DNA from: an uncultured Oscillospiraceae bacterium
Lineage (GTDB): Bacteria > Bacillota > Clostridia > Oscillospirales > Acutalibacteraceae
DNA: 64,000 nucleotides
Direction: 5' to 3'
NCBI GenBank assembly: GCA_900547095.1
Contig: URFG01000001.1
Span: 62,001 to 126,000 of the forward strand
Shown: positions 8,320 through 15,917 of the stretch, piece after piece
How the letters are laid out: every line of letters starts with the position of its first letter
How positions within the stretch are numbered: position 1 is the first letter of the stretch
Notes under the pieces: model-generated
Seen by the model: only the letters and a program-made list of their open reading frames with translations
Told to the model about the DNA's origin: nothing
The model's database searches: none
Translations under genes and position numbers: made by a program

Positions 8320-9955
8320 TTATTCGCTTGTGTATATTTTTTTAACCGCATTATAGGCTAACTTCGGTTTTCTGTATTCGTTTACAAGTCCTTTGTTATT
8401 AAAGCCTCTCGCTCTGTCTATTCCCTGAGCAGAGGTTCTTCCGTCGCTGAACTGCCAAACAAATTTTCCGCAGATAAAGGGAGTTTTCTTAAATAATTCA
8501 AGCTCCGTTGTAAGAAGATTTGCCTGATATTCCTCTGTCCACTTAATATTATCAAATGTGTGGTAACCGTATATCGCGGCGGCGCCGAACTCACCCATAA
8601 CAACAGGCTTACCGCTAACGCCTGCGCTCTTTAATTTCTTCTCGACATCGCCCATAAATCCGTACCATTCTTTCGGATCCATTCCGTACCAGCCGATATA
8701 CTTGTTTATGCTTATCACATCTGCAAGATCAAGGCATATATCGGTAAGAACCCTGTCGGTCGCATAGGTGAGCGGTCTTGATTTGTCATAGGCGCGAATA
8801 GTATCGGCAAATTTTTTTGTAAGGATCCTTGCGTCTTCACACCTTGTATCAATTTCATTGTGAAGTCCCCATAAAACTATGCTCGGGTGATTATAATACT
8901 GCTCTACCATTTCGCGGTGCATATTTACTCCGCGCTTTATTATCTTCTCACTTGAAAGAGTTTCCGCTTTTGCTCCCCAAAGAGGAACTTCCGACCAGAA
9001 AAGGATACCGTTCTGATCCAGATAATCCACAAAAGCTCTCGAATTGGGATAATGCGAGCCTCTTATGAAATTGCAGCCGAGATCCTTTATAATATCGATA
9101 TCTCTTTCCATAAGCTGCTTCGGAACCGCGTGTCCGAAATCGGGCCAGTCCTCGTGGTGGTTTACGCCTTTTATGGTGATGGCTTTCCCGTTTATTAAAA
9201 ACTGTCCTTTTTCAGCTTTTATCTCTCTGAAGCCTATTCTGTCGATTATATCGTCGTCATCTACCGTTATTTCAACAAAATAAAGAGCAGGCTTAAAAAC
9301 ATCCCAGCGCTTAATTTTTTCGGCCGTAAATGAAATTTTTTCGCTGTAAGCACCCGAGTAAACGGTTTTATTATCAAACTTCACCGTAAGTTTTTCAGGC
9401 TTTATGCCCGAAAAGCTTTTTTACTTCTGTTTCAACTGTTACTTCCGCCGTATCATCATCAAGCTCATAGCTTATCTTATGGCGATTGATAAAAATATCG
9501 TTAATCTCGCTTAATTCTACGCTTCTGTAAATTCCGCCGTATCTGTACCAATCGGCAACATCTTTCGGTATAGTTTCATCATCTGCGCGGGAGTCGGTAA
9601 GCACCGCAAGCAGATGCTTTCCTTTTCTTAAACTTACATCAAATCTAAATTCTGTATATCCGCCGTAATGCCCGCCTAAATGCTCGCCGTCAAGATAAAC
9701 TTCCGCCTGCTGCGAAACCGCTCCGAAAGACAGAATTATATTCTCGCTTTCGCATTCGAATTCTTTAAAATACCACGCAAGTCCGTGATAGGTGAGATAT
9801 CCGAGCCTTAAATTCCAGCAAGAAGGCACATACATATCTATCGCGTCTTTTGGAATTTCTTTTAAAACCCCGGCTGTATCCACTGTTTTGAATTTCCAGA
9901 CTCCGTCTAAAAGCTTTGTTTTTCTGAGTTTATGTTCACAAAATAATCTATCCAT
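8320..9955 (-). pseudogene. GH2 beta-glucuronidase, frameshifted
   Basis: The two halves are in different frames. The first (ATG 9955, 186 residues) is the GH2 sugar-binding domain with VPSCWN and DWYRYGGIYR. The second (to 8320) contains the GH2 TIM barrel with GVNHHEDWPDFG, the acid/base region WGLHNEID and the nucleophile region VMGEFGA. Dropping one A from the A6 run on the coding strand (T6 at 9417-9422) joins them smoothly through an SGIKPEKLTVKFDN segment. The joined length is about 545 residues, slightly short of typical UidA (about 600). The product would release glucuronate for uxaC. It lies 25 bp after the beta-propeller gene in one operon. Beta-galactosidase-type specificity cannot be excluded, but context favours glucuronides. 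Confidence 0.82.
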
Positions 9956-9980
9956 TTTTTGTTTACCGCCTTATTTAAAA

Positions 9981-11172
9981 TTAATAGCCTTCATAATTGC
10001 TCATAACTATAAGGCAAATCGTTCTTTTGCCCGTGTGCGTGCTGTCAAAGCTGTAGTATCTTCCCGATCTGTCAAATCTTCCGTGGAGATCGCACCTTGC
10101 GTCTACGCACTTAACAGAGTCGGTTTCCGTTTCGGGACCTGAATAATATTCTCCGATAATAGTTTGCGTATCAAGCTTTGTATCGAGAAGATAAACATAC
10201 CTGAAAAATTCGGGATCGGGATAGCCGTCGCCGACAATATATCTCCTGCTCGGCGAATAAAGGCAGTGAATGTCTTTTTTCGGATGAATAACAGGAAGTA
10301 AGGTCTTTTTATTTTTAAGATCCTCATAAAGATAAAGTCCGTTTAAAGCGGTTTCTTCCCCGCCGTTTCCGAATATAAGAAGCTCGCTGTCATTCTTCCA
10401 ATTGTAATGCGACTGGAAAGAATATTTTTCCATACAATAGAGATTTCCGTCAAGATCGGAAGTCAAAAGCTCTGTTTTCCAATTTGTTTTGCCCTGAGGA
10501 AAGTTTCTTAAAAGCATAGCAAAACGCGTGCCTGACGGATTAAAGTTTATATGATTTATTAGCAGCTTGCCGCTGCTGTAAGGCTCTGTGGGGAAAGAAT
10601 TTTTAAGCTTTTCATAATTTATGATAAGCTTTGTTTCCCCCCGATTCCATATTCATAAGGAAAATTCCGTCTTCGGCAGAAGCAAACTCATCTGCATAAG
10701 GATCGGGAATTCCGGCGTATCCGTAACCCGGTCTGAAATCCCAGATTCTTGAGAAATTTATGCAAACTCCCCACTTACCGTCACGGCTGACATCAGCTAT
10801 GGCTTTTTTGAGAATTCTTTTTTCTTTTGTTTTTATGTTAAGAATACAGCACTTGAATTTGCCGTTTTCTCTTATATTAAAAAGAATATGATCGTCATCT
10901 TTATACCATCTTAAAAATGCTCCCTGCTGAAAGTTCCACGCATTAGTTTCGGCATATTTGATAAATTCATTCGTTTTAAGATCGATAACTCCAAGCTCGC
11001 ACACTTCGTCAGCCTCAGGAATTCTTCCCTCAAAACCGACTTTGTGGCAAAGATGATACCTGCCGGTAGAGTCAAAAGGCTGAAGATCATAGTAACCGAA
11101 AAAGTAATGCCCGCCGTCGGATGGGGTTATAACTTTTGCGTCAATGCCGCTGATCTGCTTTGCACTTTCCAT
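9981..11172 (-). pseudogene. Beta-propeller protein (oligogalacturonate lyase/TolB-like), frameshifted
   Basis: The first part runs from ATG 11172 (GGAGAAAATGTT before it) and stops at 10612. Removing one base from the G6 run on the coding strand (C6 at 10637-10642) continues it through KLIINYEKLKNSF and LLINHINFNPSGTRFAMLL into the frame that ends at 9981, for about 396 residues. It has repeated propeller blades: GHYFFGYYDLQPF, INFNPSGTR, CDLHGRFDRSGRYYSFDSTH. That length and pattern resemble oligogalacturonate lyase and TolB-like propellers; no signal peptide is seen. First gene of the operon controlled by the palindrome at 11216. An enzymatic role on uronides is inference. Confidence 0.7.
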
Positions 11173-11215
11173 AACATTTTCTCCAAATCTTTTAAAATTG
11201 TAATCCTTGATTTCA

Positions 11216-11268
11216 AAAATGTAAGTACTTACATTTTTTTATTATAGCCTAATTTTTAAAAATGTCAA
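11216..11268 (-). promoter_or_regulatory. Promoter and LacI-type operator of the propeller-glucuronidase operon
   Basis: Minus-strand TTGACA (11268-11263), 16-bp spacer, TATAAT (11246-11241), followed by a 22-bp perfect palindrome at 11216-11237 with core TGTAAGTACTTACA. Spacing and core are the same as at uxaBA, indicating one regulon. Confidence 0.88.
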
Positions 11269-11291
11269 GAAATAAAAAAATATAATTTCCC

Positions 11292-11320
11292 TTGACAAAA
11301 CACCTGTGATGTATTATAAT
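11292..11320 (+). promoter_or_regulatory. Promoter of rplJ-rplL
   Basis: TTGACA at 11292-11297, 17-bp spacer, TATAAT at 11315-11320, upstream of the L10 leader. Confidence 0.88.
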
Positions 11321-11329
11321 ACCATTGTT

Positions 11330-11443
11330 GTAAACCAAAGACAGCAGGTGACCGGATATTTCGGTCGTAAGTTTTTCGCCTGCCGAGGTGCGCCGTGAAT
11401 AGATATTTCATGTCCGCCCAAGGTCTTTGGGCGGGCATTTTTT
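11330..11443 (+). ncRNA. Ribosomal protein L10 leader
   Basis: The leader between the promoter and rplJ holds the structured pattern of the Firmicutes L10 leader: CAGCAGGTGACCGG...TTTCGCCTGC pairing, the GAGGTGCGCCGTGAATAGATAT segment, and a strong hairpin GCCCAAGG/CTTTGGGC followed by TTTTTT (about 11413-11442). L10 binding here is known to regulate rplJL in the family. Confidence 0.8.
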
Positions 11444-11480
11444 ATGCCTGTCCGACAATATTTTTTCGGAGGTGACAAAA

Positions 11481-11993
11481 TTGCCTAACGCTAAGGTATT
11501 AGAGCAGAAGAAACAGATAGTTGCAGATCTTAAAGAAAAGATCGGCGCCAGCGTAGCAGGTGTCGTAGTTAACTACAGCGGAACTACCGTTTCTGATGAT
11601 ACCGCTCTGAGAAAAGAACTTCGCGAAAACAATGTTCATTATTTTGTTATTAAGAACACTCTTCTCGCTCGCGCCGTTGACGGAACAGAGCTTGAGGGAA
11701 TGAAAGATGTTCTCGAAGGAACAACTGCGATTGCTCTTTCCGCAGAGGACCACACGGCAGCTGCAAGAATTCTCTGCAAGTTTGCCGAGGATCACGAAAA
11801 CTTCACCGTTAAAGCAGGTTTCTTAGACGGTAAACTCGTTGATCTCGATACTATCAACGCTCTTGCAAAACTTCCCTCGAGAGAAGTTCTTCTTGCAACC
11901 GTTGCCTGTGCATTCCAGGCACCCATTGCGGCATTCGCCCGCGCTATTAAAGCCGTTGTTGATAAGAACGGCGAAACTGCAGACGCAGAATAA
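11481..11993 (+). CDS. rplJ: 50S ribosomal protein L10
   Basis: 170 residues from TTG 11481, chosen because GGAGGTGAC lies just upstream and the protein then starts PNAKVLEQKKQIV, as L10 does; the longer frame reaches back into the leader. It forms the base of the L7/L12 stalk. The N-terminal rRNA-binding domain includes VVVNYSGTTVSDDTALRKEL and FVIKNTLLARAVDG; the C-terminal helix, which binds L7/L12, is ALAKLPSREVLLATV followed by AFARAIKAVVDKNGE. rplL follows 35 bp downstream. Confidence 0.97.
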   Translation: MPNAKVLEQKKQIVADLKEKIGASVAGVVVNYSGTTVSDDTALRKELRENNVHYFVIKNTLLARAVDGTELEGMKDVLEGTTAIALSAEDHTAAARILCKFAEDHENFTVKAGFLDGKLVDLDTINALAKLPSREVLLATVACAFQAPIAAFARAIKAVVDKNGETADAE

Positions 11994-12028
11994 TTAAATT
12001 AAAAATTTTTAAATTGGAGGAAATTAAA

Positions 12029-12406
12029 ATGGCATCTGAAAAGATTACTGCTATGATCGAAGAGATCAAAGCGCTTACCGTTATTGAGCTTTCTGAGCTC
12101 GTTAAAGCTGTAGAAGAGGAGTTCGGCGTATCCGCCAGTGCTGCTGTTGCAGTTGCAGCTCCCGCAGGCGGCGCTGCTGCCGCTGCTGAAGAGAAGACCG
12201 AGTTTGAGGTTGTTCTTAAAGAAGCAGGCGCAGAGAAAATCAAAGTTATTAAGGTTGTTCGCGAGATCACAGGCCTCGGCCTTGCCGATGCTAAAGCTCT
12301 TGTTGACGGCGCTCCCAAAACTCTTAAAGAGTCCGTTGGTAAAGACGAAGCTGAGGAAATCAAGAATAAGCTTTCCGAAGTCGGCGCTACCGTTGAGCTT
12401 AAGTAA
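12029..12406 (+). CDS. rplL: 50S ribosomal protein L7/L12
   Basis: 125 residues from ATG 12029 after GGAGGAAATTAAA; the upstream in-frame TTG would fall within the ribosome site. It has an N-terminal dimerisation helix region (ITAMIEEIKALTVIELSELVKAVEEEFGV), an Ala-rich hinge (AAPAGGAAAAAEE) and a C-terminal factor-binding domain with KTEFEVVLKEAGAEKIKVIK and GLGLADAKALVDGAPK. Full length. Cotranscribed with rplJ; the pair ends at a terminator. Confidence 0.98.
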   Translation: MASEKITAMIEEIKALTVIELSELVKAVEEEFGVSASAAVAVAAPAGGAAAAAEEKTEFEVVLKEAGAEKIKVIKVVREITGLGLADAKALVDGAPKTLKESVGKDEAEEIKNKLSEVGATVELK

Positions 12407-12428
12407 TTTAAAAACAGCTTAAATTTCC

Positions 12429-12462
12429 GCCTTGCCGCGATTTAAACGGCAAGGCAGTTTTA
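12429..12462 (+). terminator. Terminator after rplL
   Basis: GCCTTGCCG / CGGCAAGGC inverted repeat (12429-12455) followed by a T-rich stretch. Confidence 0.88.
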
Positions 12463-12497
12463 TTTAATTAGACCAGACAATAAAAGAGGTAAAAATT

Positions 12498-12800
12498 TTG
12501 GTAAAGCACATAATTCTCTGGCAGCTTTCGGACAGCTTATCCGATGAGCAAAAAGAAAATGTTAAAAATGCCGCAAAAGAAAATCTCGAATCGCTTAAAG
12601 GAAAAATTCCGGGGCTGATTGATATAAAAGTTCAGATTTCTAAGCTTAAATCTTCAACTGCCGATATGATGCTCGACAGTTCTTTCGAATCCGAGCAGGC
12701 ATTAAAGGATTATTCCGTAAATCCCTCTCACACCGCGGTCGCGGATAAATTTGTAAGACCGTTTATTAAAGCAAGAAACTGTCTGGATTTTGAAGCATAA
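12498..12800 (+). CDS. Stress-responsive alpha/beta-barrel (Dabb) domain protein
   Basis: 100 residues, start TTG 12498 after AAAGAGGTAAAAA. The Dabb (dimeric alpha-beta barrel) pattern is clear: VKHIILWQL first strand, IPGLIDIKVQI second strand, DMMLDSSFESEQALKDYSVNPSHTAVADKFVRP with the NPxH motif. These small cytosolic proteins dimerise; some are stress induced or act as minor enzymes, and the role here is unknown. Its own terminator follows. Confidence 0.88.
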   Translation: MVKHIILWQLSDSLSDEQKENVKNAAKENLESLKGKIPGLIDIKVQISKLKSSTADMMLDSSFESEQALKDYSVNPSHTAVADKFVRPFIKARNCLDFEA

Positions 12801-12803
12801 TTA

Positions 12804-12838
12804 AGCCGTCGGGCCTTTAAAGGTCCGACGGCTTTTTT
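12804..12838 (+). terminator. Terminator after the Dabb gene
   Basis: GCCGTCGGGCCTTTAAAGG with its complement ending GACGGC, then T7. Confidence 0.9.
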
Positions 12839-12884
12839 TATAAAGTTGCAGGCGCCGTATAAATAATCGAACGGTCATCCATTA

Positions 12885-13391
12885 TTAAGACTTTTTTCTC
12901 TTGTTTGCAACACCAAGTATCGTTACAGCACCGCCGCTGATGAGCATAATAGAGAACCACAAAGCAAGGTTGCAGTTTGCGCCGGTCTTTGGACTTTTTA
13001 TTTCATTGGCGGTGTTTGTCGCTATAGATACGATATAGCCGTTTTCTACCGTAGCAGGTATTGTTTCTTTAATTTCTCCGTTCAATATATAGACAACTTC
13101 GTATTTGTTATAGCCCTTCAAATCTTCCGGCAGAGCAATTCTGATTTTAATTTTGGTGTCACTGATCTTAACAATGTTGTTGCTTCCGTCTAGCACATTG
13201 ATGTCCGCAATGAATTTTACATTCTTGTCTGACAAATCCTTCTTTACTTCAATCGGTTTAATGTCCAATTTGTAATCCTTGCTGACGTCTTTTGCAAAAG
13301 CAGTATAATGATAATATTGCGAGAATACTCCGCTGCTGTAAGCTGCCAGACAGAGGAAATCATAACTATGTGCAAGCACCCTGCGGGGCAA
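12885..13391 (-). pseudogene. C-terminal remnant of a sortase-anchored surface protein
   Basis: The frame encodes the end of a surface protein: a beta-rich domain (about residues 40-130, with IKIRIALPEDLKGYNKYEVVYILNGE, a module seen near the ends of Clostridia adhesins), the sorting signal SPKTG, a hydrophobic segment LALWFSIMLISGGAVTILGVA and the tail NKRKKS. The first 35 residues (RRVLAHSYDFLCLAAYSSG) look like non-coding filler and no ribosome site is present, so the real 5' part is missing. It lies between the Dabb terminator and the left att repeat, next to a GC-rich palindrome. SPKTG matches the (S/N)PxTG signals known for some clostridial class B sortases. No sortase gene is in the window. 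Confidence 0.65.
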
Positions 13392-13406
13392 TGCCCCGCA
13401 GGGTGC
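13376..13406. repeat. Perfect GC-rich palindrome
   Basis: 14-bp perfect arms GCACCCTGCGGGGC / GCCCCGCAGGGTGC with a 3-nt loop. Its high GC stands out from the AT-rich surroundings. It overlaps the 5' end of the surface-protein remnant and could be a terminator of a lost gene or an element end. Confidence 0.75.
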
Positions 13407-13488
13407 TTTAGTCTTGTCGTCATTCGGTCGTCATATAGACCTGTTTTTCTGTGGAAAGCCCGTATTTACGGCACTTTCTGAGTTATGC

Positions 13489-13502
13489 AATCATTCCCAC
13501 TC
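13489..13502. other. attL: Left attachment-site repeat of the guaA element
   Basis: AATCATTCCCACTC, identical to 20814-20827 at the 3' end of guaA. Similarity extends leftwards: 27 of 33 bases match between 13470-13502 and 20795-20827. Confidence 0.82.
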
Positions 13503-13692
13503 GCTCCCGAAAACCGTAACTTAAACAATTTTGTATGGGTGTTTTTGCACACATTATCGGGAGTGTTCAGATTATCCGCAAAATACGGACTATCAAGATT
13601 TTTGTTGTCATCGTGTTGTCACGCCAACAATGATATTATACACGCTAATTGTCGTTTTTCCAATAGATTTTGTAAAAGAAATAACCTCCACA

Positions 13693-14586
13693 TTATAAAA
13701 TAATGTCTTTAAACTCCGATTTTAAAATATCCTTAATGACATCTCTATCTATAACAAATTCGGGAGTTCCCATTGAGCCGGGACCAACCTCGTATTCATC
13801 AAAGATAATTACTAAATCGCCGTTTTCATTCCAATAGAAATTATGGTCTGCACTGACAGTTGCAAATTCTTCGCCTATCCCACTATTATTTATCCAATAC
13901 GAGATATTTTCATCGTTTGCCATTTGCTCTTTCATTTGCATTTTGATTTCTGCCACAAGAATATCGGAAAATTGATCGGTATTGAACAGGTCACCAAGCT
14001 CGACTATTTTTCCTTGCTTTTTATCAATGTGATAAAATTCAAAATAAGTATTACTGCTTGCGGCCGTTTCTCTTACAGATAATTTGAGCGTAAACCAACG
14101 ATCTGTATTCGTTGTTGCTTCATAATCAACGTGGATAGAGCCATAGCCATTATTCCCGGTGATTTCAAGGTCTTTATAAAACTGATTTACAAGAGCAGTT
14201 GTAAGCTCGCCGACATCTTTGTTTATATAATCAACAGCTTCGCTATCCTCACCCTCTATTTGCGGTACTTCAATATTCATTTCGTGTTTATCGTCAGCAT
14301 AGAAATAATTACGGATAGTTACCACCCGAACAATATCACCGATTACGGGAATTTGCTCCAGAGCCTGTGCGTATGCTATGCTTACATTAGGCAACAAGAA
14401 AAGTGTTATAAAAATAAAGCAAGCAGCTACCGCCGCAATACGGGGGAATATACGAATTTGTTTTATAACGGGTTTCTTTTCTGGCAAGTCGGCAAGTGTT
14501 TGTTCTATTCGGTTTTTCACAGAATCGGGAATGTCTGTCTGTTCTTCTGCCGCTTTGTATTTTATATATTTATCAAAATCATTCAT
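13693..14586 (-). CDS. RsiV-like anti-sigma factor
   Basis: 297 residues. A cytosolic N-terminal region (1-47) with an SVKNRIEQTLADLP segment should hold the sigma factor. One membrane helix lies at about 48-67, followed by a signal-peptidase-like site AYA-Q (71-73) and an extracellular domain that resembles the DUF3298-containing C-terminus of RsiV. In Bacillus, Enterococcus and C. difficile, RsiV binds lysozyme, is then cut by signal peptidase and releases SigV. The ATG overlaps the sigma stop by four bases (ATGA). Last gene of the cargo operon. Lysozyme as ligand is inference from the family; its binding residues cannot be verified here. Confidence 0.8.
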   Translation of the reverse strand: MNDFDKYIKYKAAEEQTDIPDSVKNRIEQTLADLPEKKPVIKQIRIFPRIAAVAACFIFITLFLLPNVSIAYAQALEQIPVIGDIVRVVTIRNYFYADDKHEMNIEVPQIEGEDSEAVDYINKDVGELTTALVNQFYKDLEITGNNGYGSIHVDYEATTNTDRWFTLKLSVRETAASSNTYFEFYHIDKKQGKIVELGDLFNTDQFSDILVAEIKMQMKEQMANDENISYWINNSGIGEEFATVSADHNFYWNENGDLVIIFDEYEVGPGSMGTPEFVIDRDVIKDILKSEFKDIIL

Positions 14587-15071
14587 CCGTTAAAATCCTC
14601 CTTCAAAGTTTCTCGCAGCATCTTTCGGGCACGGGAAAGTTGCTTTTTAGCAGTTACCGTATTCGTGCTTGTAATTTGTGCGATTTTTGATATCGAAAGA
14701 TTTTCATAATAAAACAGCACCACAACTGTACGGTAGGGTTGTTTGAGGCTATTCACAGCCTCACGAACCGTAAGCCTTGCGGTTATGTCGTTTTCAGGAC
14801 TGTCATCGAAAATGTCCGGCGTTTCATCCATAGGTATAATTTTTGAGTTTCTGCGAACCGTTTCTACCGCTGTATTGTGAACAATACGCAATATCCACGG
14901 CTTAAAAGAATTTTCGTTTTTTAGTGTGTCTAAATTCTTATAGGCTCGATATATGGATTCGCTGATGACTTCGCCCGCATCCGAATCGTTTCTGACAATA
15001 GAAAAAGCCAAAGAATACATTGCTTTTTCACAAAGCCGTATATGTTCGCAAAAAGCGTCTTTGTCGGCCAA
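14583..15071 (-). CDS. ECF RNA polymerase sigma factor, SigV-like
   Basis: 162 residues from TTG 15071, chosen because GGGGAGGA ends six bases upstream; ATG 15077 is too close to that site. Region 2 is CEKAMYSLAFSIVRNDSDAGEVISESIYRAYKNLDTLKN through FKPWILRIVHNTAVETVRR; region 4 is REAVNSLKQPYRTVVVLFYYENLSISKIAQITSTNTVTAKKQLSRARKMLRETL. No extra domains. Coupled to the anti-sigma gene by a four-base overlap and to the upstream esterase gene, whose stop lies inside the ribosome site. Pairing with an RsiV-type partner places it in the SigV/ECF30-like group (inference). Confidence 0.9.
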   Translation of the reverse strand: MADKDAFCEHIRLCEKAMYSLAFSIVRNDSDAGEVISESIYRAYKNLDTLKNENSFKPWILRIVHNTAVETVRRNSKIIPMDETPDIFDDSPENDITARLTVREAVNSLKQPYRTVVVLFYYENLSISKIAQITSTNTVTAKKQLSRARKMLRETLKEDFNG

Positions 15072-15073
15072 AA

Positions 15074-15904
15074 TCATTCCTCCCCGATTAGCGAAGCCGT
15101 CTGTCTTACAATCCACTCGCCCCACTCTTTGTAATATTTAGCATAGAGATGGGTACTATCCTCCGATTTATCGGCAGATAATCCACCCGCTTCATCGTCA
15201 AACAAAATATTAGCGTCAAGATAAAATATGCGCTTGCCGTCAGCCAGTTTTGATAACTCTGCATTTAATCCGTTAATAGCAATATTGTTTACCACCTTAT
15301 CACTATCCGAACGACTTTTTGAAACGTGCAGATTTGCCTGAATAAAAATAACAGCATCAGGTTGTTTTTCTTTTATAAATTCAATCAATTCACCGTATTT
15401 TTCGGCGGTGCTGCTGAATTTGTATCCCACCTCATTGATGCCGAGCATTATATATATTTTACCATACTTTTTGCCGTTCAGCAACTCCGTTAAAGTCACC
15501 TTGCCGACATTTGGAACAGAAACGGGCTTTTTATGAATGTTGTAAACACTCATTCCCACAGTACAAAAATAGTCTGCACCGTCGATACCCGCATACTCCA
15601 TAAGCCCCACAGTCCTCGAATCACCGATGAATAAAGCATTATTCATGGAAATTTTACCTTTCGGTTCAGATGTGATACTGTCTGTTTCAGATATATGAGT
15701 TTCGGAACTGTTTTCCGTTTTTATTGAACCGACATTTTCCGATGTGTTTTCAGAAGCCGTTATAATATTGCTTTGTGTTGCAGAACTGCTTTCGGTTTTT
15801 GTGCCGGCTCCGGCAGACGGAGTTTTCCAAAAGAACATAAACAGTATAACGGCAACAATTAGAATGCTTAAGGATAAAAGCGTAACTAAATTTGACTTTT
15901 TCAT
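15074..15904 (-). CDS. SGNH-hydrolase-type peptidoglycan or glycan O-acetyl transferase/esterase
   Basis: 276 residues. One N-terminal anchor helix (about 7-26) and a Ser/Thr-rich linker (30-85) put the catalytic domain outside the cell. The SGNH blocks are complete: block I IGDSRTVG with Ser96, block III GINE with Asn157, block V DSTH with Asp249 and His252. Directly upstream is an MBOAT, and MBOAT plus SGNH is the two-protein form of O-acetyltransferase (PatA/PatB; OatA is the fused form). Cotranscribed with the SigV/RsiV pair, which in other Firmicutes controls OatA-type lysozyme resistance. Whether it acts as transferase or esterase cannot be decided from sequence. Confidence 0.85.
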   Translation of the reverse strand: MKKSNLVTLLSLSILIVAVILFMFFWKTPSAGAGTKTESSSATQSNIITASENTSENVGSIKTENSSETHISETDSITSEPKGKISMNNALFIGDSRTVGLMEYAGIDGADYFCTVGMSVYNIHKKPVSVPNVGKVTLTELLNGKKYGKIYIMLGINEVGYKFSSTAEKYGELIEFIKEKQPDAVIFIQANLHVSKSRSDSDKVVNNIAINGLNAELSKLADGKRIFYLDANILFDDEAGGLSADKSEDSTHLYAKYYKEWGEWIVRQTASLIGEE

Positions 15905-15917
15905 TTTTCTTTACCTC

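Noticed and set aside
9410..9425. A-AAA-AAG slippery heptamer at the glucuronidase break, suggesting programmed -1 frameshifting
   Set aside because: The second half lies in the +1 (or -2) frame. A -1 shift meets a stop after four codons, so the motif cannot produce the full protein.
12138..12422. Leu-rich frame overlapping rplL, and similar long antisense frames in uxaA, glmS, ffh and others
   Set aside because: They are shadows of biased codon use in real genes, without ribosome sites or family features.
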